In this document: positions 58,033-64,000 of the stretch, piece by piece
Layout: each line of letters begins with the position of its first letter
How positions within the stretch are numbered: the first letter of the stretch is position 1
Assembly: GCF_003390325.1 (NCBI RefSeq)
Contig: NZ_QUOK01000005.1
Span: forward strand, 1 to 64,000
DNA from: Rhodohalobacter sp. SW132
Lineage (GTDB): Bacteria; Bacteroidota; Rhodothermia; Balneolales; Balneolaceae
DNA length: 64,000 bases
Reading direction: 5' to 3'
The notes under the pieces: generated by a model
Database searches by the model: none
What the model was told of the DNA's origin: nothing
Seen by the model: the letters and a program-made list of their open reading frames with translations, nothing else
Program-made: the position numbers and the translations under genes

Positions 58033-61000
58033 GTGACCTACCTAAAGCATACATACCGATTGGTTTGGTTTATTCTCCTGCTGGCATTTGCCGGTTCTGT
58101 TCAGGCTCAAATCAGTCCGCAATTCCTGGATTATCCCCAAAATCATCTCCCGTGGTTTACTATCGAGAGCGATCATTTTGAGGTCCATTACCAGGAAGGG
58201 AGTGAACGAACTGCACAGGTGACATCAAAAATTGCCGAGGAAGTGTACGAACCGATCACATCGCTCTACGGCCTGGAACCGCGCCGCAAAGTCAGCATTG
58301 TGTTGCGCGACAGGGAAGATTATTCGAACGGAGCTGCATTTTTCTTTGATGACAAAATCGAAATCTGGGTCCCTGCCCTCGATACTCCCCTTCGCGGTAC
58401 ACACAACTGGCTGCGCAATGTAATTACTCACGAATTCACGCATATTGTTCAGCTTCAGGCCTCCATGAAACGGTCTCGTACGATTCCGGCCATCTATTTT
58501 CAGTGGCTCTCGTACGAAGGCGTGCGCCGCCCGGATGTACTCTACGGATTCCCCAACGGAATTGTAACCATGCCGTTTGCTACCGTTGGTATACCGGCGT
58601 GGTTTGCTGAAGGTACCGCGCAATATCAGCGATCGGGATTAACCTACGACTACTGGGATTCCCACCGCGATATGCTTCTGCGGTCACGCATCATGAACGA
58701 CACCTATCTCGATTTTAATGAGATGGGAATATTCTCCTCTAAAACGAGTATTGAGCGCGAAACCAACTACAACCAGGGCTTTGCATTCGTTATCTATCTT
58801 GTGGATCGTTTTGGTGAAGAGGTCGTGGCTGATATATCTCGGGCGGCAGCTGAGAGCGGAAAAAACGATTTTTCAAAAGTTATAGAAGCAGCTACCGGTC
58901 ATTCCGGTACAGCGCTATTTGCAGACTGGATTGAAGACCGTAAAGAGTTCTACGCCCGTCAAACCGAGCATATCGAGCCAACCGATTTTGAACATGTTGT
59001 ATCGATTGGCTTTTTCAATTTCTATCCTCAATTTAGTCCCGACTCCGCGGCTTTTGCTTATCTCTCCAACCTTGGGCGTGATTTTGCAGCAACTGCGCTG
59101 GTGGTTCGTACAGACACAGCTGTGGTAACAATTGATGAAGTAGGTGGTGAACAGCAGCTCGACTCCGATCAGCTGTACCAAATGTCGCATGGAATGGGTG
59201 CAAATCTCGCGCTCGATTTCATCAGCAACCGTTTCTCCTTCTCTCCCGGCAGCGATAAAATTCTCTACAGCAAAGCAGAAAAAAACCGTTATGGAGAAAC
59301 ATATCAGGATCTATACATTTACACCTTTGCGGATGAAGATTACGAACAGATCACCGACAGTCAGCGGATTCAGGAACCGGCATGGCATCCAAGCCAGAAC
59401 CGGGCTGTAGCCGTGAAACAGCACGACGGCACACAGAATCTCGTGATGATCGATTTGGATACGCATGATATCACCTCTCTCACGCAGTTCACTGCAGGCG
59501 AAACCATTAACACCCCGGTATGGCATCCCAGCGGTGAAACTGTTTATATGGCTAGTGCCCGCAATGGAAACAGAAACTTGTTTAGTATTGATACTGAAAC
59601 CGGGCAAACCGAAACCATTTTTGAAAGCACACTGATTGATTATCGTGATCCCTGGGTGGATCCGAACGGTCAGTATCTCTATTTCTCATCCGATATCGAT
59701 GGCATTTTTAATATCTACCGCAAACATCTCTCCGAAAATCAAACGGAACAGTTGACTACAACTACCGGTGGTGCATTTATGCCAATCGTTCAGAATGATA
59801 CACTCTACTATTCCCACTACATCAACGACGGTTACAAAATATCTAAAACCGGTCTCAAAGATTCTTACGAGCCGGTAGCCATAACGCATCCGCACGGCCA
59901 CAATATTTTTAGTGAGTACGATCGCGCGGCCGGACTGAATCGGATTCAGCAAATGAATGAAATCGATGACAGCATTATCGGAGATCTGCCATTTGATACC
60001 GGTATGTATGAAGATGAGCCGATTGAATTTGAAATTGAGACTGAATTTGAATCCGACCGGCGAACCTGGAGTCCGTATAGTGAAACCATCACCAGTCTGA
60101 ACGTATTTCCAGTGGTTCGGTTTGATAACTACTCCAAAATAAATGGCAGTAACTCGCGGCTGCTTACCGCCGGACATTTCGGTTCATTGGGAGAAAATCT
60201 GTGGCGGGATATGAAAGTCGGCGCCTATTTATCTTCGCGGGATGTAACGGAAAAGCTGAGCATTTTCGGCGGCGGACTGATCGGTTTTGGCTCAACGCCT
60301 GCAAGTGGAATCGGGGACTTTTTCTCACCAAGCCGGATCAACGACCTGGATCGCGATATATTCCTGATTATCGAACACCGCGGAATTCCGTTTATCGAAA
60401 GAAGCTGGTCCCCTACCGTAAGTCTTGAGCTGTACAACCTGAAAAGAAACGTTCGTGACGGGCTGTCCATCGAGGAATTTCCCTGCACATCCTGCCTGCC
60501 CGAAACCAAAAATATAGACATCCGGTATTCCGTTTGGGAAGCAAACCTGTTTTTGCGAAGTAAACTGAACCGATGGAGCCTTCTGGAATTCGGCGCTGCA
60601 TACTCTCCTTACAGTGTTTCAACCGAAGGATTCCTATCTGATGAACTTCAGCAATTTATTCCCGGAAGTACATCGCAATATTTTCGCGGACACAGATTTT
60701 CGGCATCCTATATAGCGGAATTGATAGAACCATCCCGTAATATGGATATAACGCCGATTGGTATCCGTAGCAGTCTGCGGTACCAGTATGAACCCAGCCG
60801 GCTGCTCGATGAATTTGAAGTTAATGACGGCATACTTTCTCCGGTCTACAAATCAGACCGAAACCACTCTCTTGAACTCCGTCACCGCTGGGGATTCCGG
60901 CTTGGCGGCGACGATGCTGGTATGATTACAACCCGCGGATTTGCGTACCTGAATAATCCCGAAGATCTTTTTTACCTTGATTACCTGGGCGGACTCACCG

Positions 61001-61401
61001 GATTGAGATCCTACCCGTTTTTCTCAATTGGCGGGCAGCGAACCGCATTCATGCGCGCATCATACCTCACACCAATTTTCCAGTCGATCAACAAACAGGT
61101 TGGAGCCTACACGATTGATAAAGTTTTTGCACACCTGTTTGCCGAAACCGGAAATGGATGGGGCAGCTCTCTGGATATCGGAAATCAGCTCAAATCCGGG
61201 ATCGGAGCAGAGCTGAGAATGTCGTTCAACAGCTATTATCTTTTCCCGATGAAATTTTTTGTAAACGGAACGTATGGTCTGAACCGTTTTGACGTTACCT
61301 TTTCTGATGATTTTATTACCGGATCGGGCGATAACAAGGTATCTTACGGACGGGAATTCCTGTTTTACTTTGGATTAACATTTGATTTCGACCTTTTATG
61401 A
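58033..61401 (+). CDS. Gluzincin peptidase fused to beta-propeller and outer-membrane barrel
   Basis: 1122-residue protein. A signal peptide (HTYRLVWFILLLAFAGSVQAQ) precedes a zincin-like domain with the motif HEFTH (133-137) and a downstream Glu193 in WFAEGTAQY, the spacing of gluzincins. Next come WD40/PD40-type beta-propeller repeats (FYPQFSPDSAAFAYLSN, EPAWHPSQNRAVAVKQHDGT, TPVWHPSGETVYMASARNGN, FSSDIDGIFNIYRKH). The last 400 residues look like outer-membrane beta strands (VSYGREFLFYFGLTFDFDLL at the end). It starts with GTG directly after the previous stop and overlaps the next gene by 4 bp. Likely a surface protease or secretion-linked outer-membrane protein; the fusion is unusual and its role unknown. 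Confidence 0.8.
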   Translation: MTYLKHTYRLVWFILLLAFAGSVQAQISPQFLDYPQNHLPWFTIESDHFEVHYQEGSERTAQVTSKIAEEVYEPITSLYGLEPRRKVSIVLRDREDYSNGAAFFFDDKIEIWVPALDTPLRGTHNWLRNVITHEFTHIVQLQASMKRSRTIPAIYFQWLSYEGVRRPDVLYGFPNGIVTMPFATVGIPAWFAEGTAQYQRSGLTYDYWDSHRDMLLRSRIMNDTYLDFNEMGIFSSKTSIERETNYNQGFAFVIYLVDRFGEEVVADISRAAAESGKNDFSKVIEAATGHSGTALFADWIEDRKEFYARQTEHIEPTDFEHVVSIGFFNFYPQFSPDSAAFAYLSNLGRDFAATALVVRTDTAVVTIDEVGGEQQLDSDQLYQMSHGMGANLALDFISNRFSFSPGSDKILYSKAEKNRYGETYQDLYIYTFADEDYEQITDSQRIQEPAWHPSQNRAVAVKQHDGTQNLVMIDLDTHDITSLTQFTAGETINTPVWHPSGETVYMASARNGNRNLFSIDTETGQTETIFESTLIDYRDPWVDPNGQYLYFSSDIDGIFNIYRKHLSENQTEQLTTTTGGAFMPIVQNDTLYYSHYINDGYKISKTGLKDSYEPVAITHPHGHNIFSEYDRAAGLNRIQQMNEIDDSIIGDLPFDTGMYEDEPIEFEIETEFESDRRTWSPYSETITSLNVFPVVRFDNYSKINGSNSRLLTAGHFGSLGENLWRDMKVGAYLSSRDVTEKLSIFGGGLIGFGSTPASGIGDFFSPSRINDLDRDIFLIIEHRGIPFIERSWSPTVSLELYNLKRNVRDGLSIEEFPCTSCLPETKNIDIRYSVWEANLFLRSKLNRWSLLEFGAAYSPYSVSTEGFLSDELQQFIPGSTSQYFRGHRFSASYIAELIEPSRNMDITPIGIRSSLRYQYEPSRLLDEFEVNDGILSPVYKSDRNHSLELRHRWGFRLGGDDAGMITTRGFAYLNNPEDLFYLDYLGGLTGLRSYPFFSIGGQRTAFMRASYLTPIFQSINKQVGAYTIDKVFAHLFAETGNGWGSSLDIGNQLKSGIGAELRMSFNSYYLFPMKFFVNGTYGLNRFDVTFSDDFITGSGDNKVSYGREFLFYFGLTFDFDLL

Positions 61402-62360
61402 AACTTGTAGTTTCGTTTGTCATACTCAGCTTACTCCCACTGCTGCTGGCCGGTCAGCCGCTGAAAAGCAATCTCAGCGAATCCGTATTGCAGGCAGATG
61501 CTGAATCAGAAACAGTTCATATCTCTGACTTTATTTCTCCGGTACTCTCCCGAAGTTATTCCGATGAAACATTCGATAATTCTCTTCAGAGAAGATTTAC
61601 CGAAACCCCTGCTCTTGGTTTACTCTCATCGGCAATTCTGCCCGGCAGCGGCCAGATGATTAACAACAACTGGATTCGCGGCGGACTGTTCGCAGCTATT
61701 GAGATCGCATCAATCTATATGATTGTGGAGTACCATAATCGCGGAAACCGTGGTGAACAGCGATACGAAAATTTTGCCGATCAAAACTGGAGTGTTACTC
61801 AGTATGCACAGTGGCTTGTGGAATATCACGATGAAAACGGCATTAATAATGCCAACCTTGCACAGCTAAGAAACATGGTAGAGGGTATCGATCCAGCGTT
61901 TGATACCTCCGTTGACTGGCAGCAAATTGATATCGACATTCTCAGGGATGTGGAGCGAAACACCCCGTTTATTACGCCTGATGCGAATCGAACAAGTAAT
62001 TTTTCCCATATCTTACCCGGATATGGATCCCAGCAGTATTACGAGCTGATATCAAAATATTACCAATACCAGGCAGGGTGGGCAGATTATTACGGGTATC
62101 ACAGTGCCAATAATTCAAATCCGTACCGCATTTCGCGTGATGGAGATAAAGCGAGCCCTCTTTTTTCAGAAGGAATTTCGCTGGCAGAACAGTTCAATGA
62201 AGATTTCAGAACATCCAAAAACTTCAAAATGCTATTGATCGCAAACCATGTTATTTCCGCTTTCGATAGTTTCTTTACCTTTCAGCTGAAACAAAACCGG
62301 CTGCAGGCAGCTACAAGTATGTCTCCCGCGAGCTATATTCAGCTCACCTATAACTTTTAA
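61398..62360 (+). CDS. DUF5683-like secreted/membrane protein
   Basis: 320 residues, signal peptide MKLVVSFVILSLLPLLLAGQ. The segment PALGLLSSAILPGSGQMINNNWIRGGLFAAIEIASIYMIV contains the conserved glycine-rich SSAxLPGxGQ motif and a hydrophobic helix, typical of the DUF5683 family, followed by soluble His/Tyr-rich text and a further hydrophobic region. The function of the family is not known. Its start overlaps the stop of the previous gene in ATGA, so it is translationally coupled to the gluzincin-barrel gene and probably supports it or the T9SS cluster. Confidence 0.75.
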   Translation: MKLVVSFVILSLLPLLLAGQPLKSNLSESVLQADAESETVHISDFISPVLSRSYSDETFDNSLQRRFTETPALGLLSSAILPGSGQMINNNWIRGGLFAAIEIASIYMIVEYHNRGNRGEQRYENFADQNWSVTQYAQWLVEYHDENGINNANLAQLRNMVEGIDPAFDTSVDWQQIDIDILRDVERNTPFITPDANRTSNFSHILPGYGSQQYYELISKYYQYQAGWADYYGYHSANNSNPYRISRDGDKASPLFSEGISLAEQFNEDFRTSKNFKMLLIANHVISAFDSFFTFQLKQNRLQAATSMSPASYIQLTYNF

Positions 62361-62388
62361 TGACTCCCGAAAATCCGCAGTTAATCAT

Positions 62389-63219
62389 ATGGACTTGCTA
62401 AAAAGAATATTTACAAACAAATACCTGTATATTTTTACAGGCGGTTTGATTGCATTTGCGGCAGTAGCAGCACTATTACTGAATTTTGTGATCATGCCGA
62501 ACTATACAAATTATAATGAAGGGGTTACGGTCCCAGATATCACAAAAATATCTTTGTTAGAAGCTGAACAATTACTCGAAGAGTATGGATTGCGTCACGA
62601 AGTACTCGACCGAAGAGCCAATGCAGCATATCCTGCAAATTATATTATCGATCAATCTCCTTCTCCCCGTCAGTTGGTTAAACCGAACCGCAAAGTGTAT
62701 CTTACTGTGAACACCGAGGTCCGGCCCACGGCTGTGGTTCCTGATCTTGTTGATTTGTCGCTCAGAAATGCACGAATCCAAATCGAGAACTATGGTTTCA
62801 CGATGGGAACAACAAGCTACGAATCTTCCCGATTTAGGAATACGATAATGAGGCAGTCGCTTACTCCCGGCGATACAGTAAACCGGGGCGCAGTGATTAA
62901 TCTTGTGGTGAGCGACGGACTGGGTGACCGCATTGTAACCGTTCCCGAGATTACCGGTTTGAGCTTATCACAAGCGCAGCAAAATATTCGGCAGGCCGGG
63001 TTACGGGTTGGCGAAATCCGGTTTGAATCGAGCCGTGAAGAACCGAATACCGTACTTTCAGTATCCCCTGAAGCTCAGGAACTAACCGAAGGCGAAACAC
63101 TCACACTTGTTGTTGCCGAACGGTTTGATGCCCGGGAGGAAGCCGAAACCGGTGCTGTAGATACCGACACCACCATCCAGGCACCCCCAGATACCACACG
63201 AATTGATGATAACGAATAG
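62389..63219 (+). CDS. Single-pass membrane protein with three PASTA domains
   Basis: A basic cytosolic start (MDLLKRIFTNKY) and one membrane helix (about 14-36) are followed by three PASTA domains of about 70 residues (VTVPDITKISLLEAEQLLEE, AVVPDLVDLSLRNARIQIEN, VTVPEITGLSLSQAQQNIRQ) and a Pro/Thr/Asp-rich tail. PASTA domains bind cell-wall muropeptides or beta-lactams. Here there is no kinase or penicillin-binding domain attached, so it is a stand-alone sensor or scaffold. It lies 28 bp after the DUF5683-like gene and 12 bp before rpe. Confidence 0.92.
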   Translation: MDLLKRIFTNKYLYIFTGGLIAFAAVAALLLNFVIMPNYTNYNEGVTVPDITKISLLEAEQLLEEYGLRHEVLDRRANAAYPANYIIDQSPSPRQLVKPNRKVYLTVNTEVRPTAVVPDLVDLSLRNARIQIENYGFTMGTTSYESSRFRNTIMRQSLTPGDTVNRGAVINLVVSDGLGDRIVTVPEITGLSLSQAQQNIRQAGLRVGEIRFESSREEPNTVLSVSPEAQELTEGETLTLVVAERFDAREEAETGAVDTDTTIQAPPDTTRIDDNE

Positions 63220-63231
63220 CCAGATACCGAT

Positions 63232-63921
63232 ATGACATTTGACTCTCCCATTCTTGCCCCTTCGCTTCTGGCAGCTGACTTCACCAAACTGGGTGACGAA
63301 ATTCAAGCCTGCCTGGACTCAGAAATTAGGTGGCTGCACTGCGACATCATGGATGGGAAATTTGTACCCAACATAAGTTACGGACCGTTTGTGGTGGAAG
63401 CGATCCGCCGTGCAGCGCCGGAAACTTTTCTGGATGTGCATTTGATGATTGAAAACCCCGATGCATTTGTTGAACCCTTCGCTGATGCGGGGGCCAACCT
63501 TATATCCGTACACCAGGAGACCTGTCCGCACCTGCACCGCACCATTCAGCATATTAAAAACCAGGGATGTTTAAGCGGTGTGGTCATCAACCCGGCAACT
63601 CCGGTAGATACGCTCTACCCGATTTTTGAAGATGTAGACCTTGTGCTCGTGATGAGCGTTAATCCGGGTTTTGGAGGTCAGTCGTTCATCGAATCTAGTC
63701 TGAAGAAAATTTATAAACTCAATGAGATCAGAAAACAAACACAAATGGAATTTCTGATTCAGGTTGATGGTGGCGTAAACCGGGAGAACTGCACCCAGCT
63801 GGTTAGAAAAGGGGCAGATGTGCTCGTTGCCGGCAGCAGTGTTTTTAAACAAGAGAGCATTTCAGAGGCAATTCAGGGCCTGAGATCTAAAATGAATGCG
63901 GGCCGCGCTGATTTGGTTTAA
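63232..63921 (+). CDS. rpe: Ribulose-phosphate 3-epimerase
   Basis: Interconverts ribulose-5-phosphate and xylulose-5-phosphate in the pentose phosphate pathway, 229 residues. Signature regions are LAPSLLAADFTKLGDEI, HCDIMDGKFVPNISYG with the metal-binding His and Asp, VHLMIENPDAFVEPF, MSVNPGFGGQSFIESSLKKI and VDGGVNRENC. It has the TIM-barrel ending VLVAGSSVFKQESI. It is 12 bp after the PASTA gene and is probably cotranscribed, a positional link only. The last 79 bases of the window hold no feature I can support. Confidence 0.97.
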   Translation: MTFDSPILAPSLLAADFTKLGDEIQACLDSEIRWLHCDIMDGKFVPNISYGPFVVEAIRRAAPETFLDVHLMIENPDAFVEPFADAGANLISVHQETCPHLHRTIQHIKNQGCLSGVVINPATPVDTLYPIFEDVDLVLVMSVNPGFGGQSFIESSLKKIYKLNEIRKQTQMEFLIQVDGGVNRENCTQLVRKGADVLVAGSSVFKQESISEAIQGLRSKMNAGRADLV

Positions 63922-64000
63922 ATAAAGCTGAATTCTGACTATTTTATAGGATTGTTTTCCTATCATTCAAAAAATTAATAATACATATCGAAACCAAAGA

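Noticed and set aside
63945-63963. A small ATAGGA/TCCTAT hairpin after rpe
   Set aside because: Only six pairs and no T run; too weak to call a terminator.
1-64000. CRISPR arrays, insertion sequences or prophage
   Set aside because: No regularly spaced direct repeats, no transposase or integrase motifs and no phage structural genes were seen. The phage-holin-family gene at 17.4 kb is a common chromosomal membrane protein.

Overview
The window looks like a chromosomal segment of a Balneolota/Rhodothermota-type bacterium (Bacteroidota-Chlorobiota superphylum; Rhodohalobacter/Gracilimonas-like by gene style). The evidence is a type IX secretion locus (PorU-like sortase, PorV-like barrel, a T9SS-tailed exoprotein), a DUF5683-type protein, the alternative GlmU-like protein of Bacteroidota, an ECF sigma/Ser-Thr kinase pair, acidic proteins, TAnnTTTG-like -7 elements and few Shine-Dalgarno sequences. 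This taxonomic call is inference. I see no insertion sequence, prophage, integrase, CRISPR array or rRNA.

Layout. 0-5.6 kb: a VOC protein cut by the window edge, a diheme cytochrome c with a lipoprotein, then an ECF sigma factor and a kinase-TPR receptor. 5.6-7.7 kb: a decayed remnant of an AlkC-type repair gene, a DUF72 gene and AlkD. 7.7-13.0 kb: a minus-strand sulfur-assimilation cluster (sulfurtransferase, siroheme sulfite reductase, uroporphyrinogen-III methyltransferase, APS/PAPS reductase, precorrin-2 dehydrogenase). It is preceded by an unannotated leader: a 21-codon ORF in which 11 of the first 14 residues are Met or Cys, then an antiterminator/terminator pair. This is the strongest novel signal here, a translation-coupled Cys/Met attenuator. 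13.5-18.2 kb: an intact AlkC-like gene, an ArsR regulator with twin operator palindromes, three SRPBCC proteins, a secreted-looking VOC protein, a small membrane protein and an ElaA-type acetyltransferase. 18.3-21.9 kb: a copper ATPase with an HMA-AraC fusion regulator and an inverted-repeat element.

22-30 kb: GlmS and a divergent GlmU-like protein, a CBS protein, an acyl-CoA carboxylase beta subunit, a very acidic 602-residue unknown, an ABC ATPase and tRNA-Ser(GCU). 30-35 kb: a compact minus-strand block ptsH-ptsI-birA-tilS-hpt. 35-41 kb: a DMT exporter, an LLM oxidoreductase, a HEAT-cyclophilin lipoprotein, LexA and ribosomal proteins L21/L27. 41-49 kb: a FAH-family hydrolase, an M23 peptidase, RidA, two tandem TPR lipoproteins, a Cys/Met gamma-elimination-family PLP enzyme and a thiolase. 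49.7-63.9 kb: one long plus-strand surface locus: PorU-like, PorV-like, an M6-like exoprotein whose zinc motif is lost, a gluzincin-propeller-barrel protein, a DUF5683-like protein, a PASTA protein and ribulose-phosphate epimerase.

Most of the window is conserved housekeeping. The items worth pursuing are the Cys/Met leader attenuator, the pseudo-protease inside the T9SS locus, the HMA-AraC copper regulator, the AlkC fossil and several families of short palindromic repeats.
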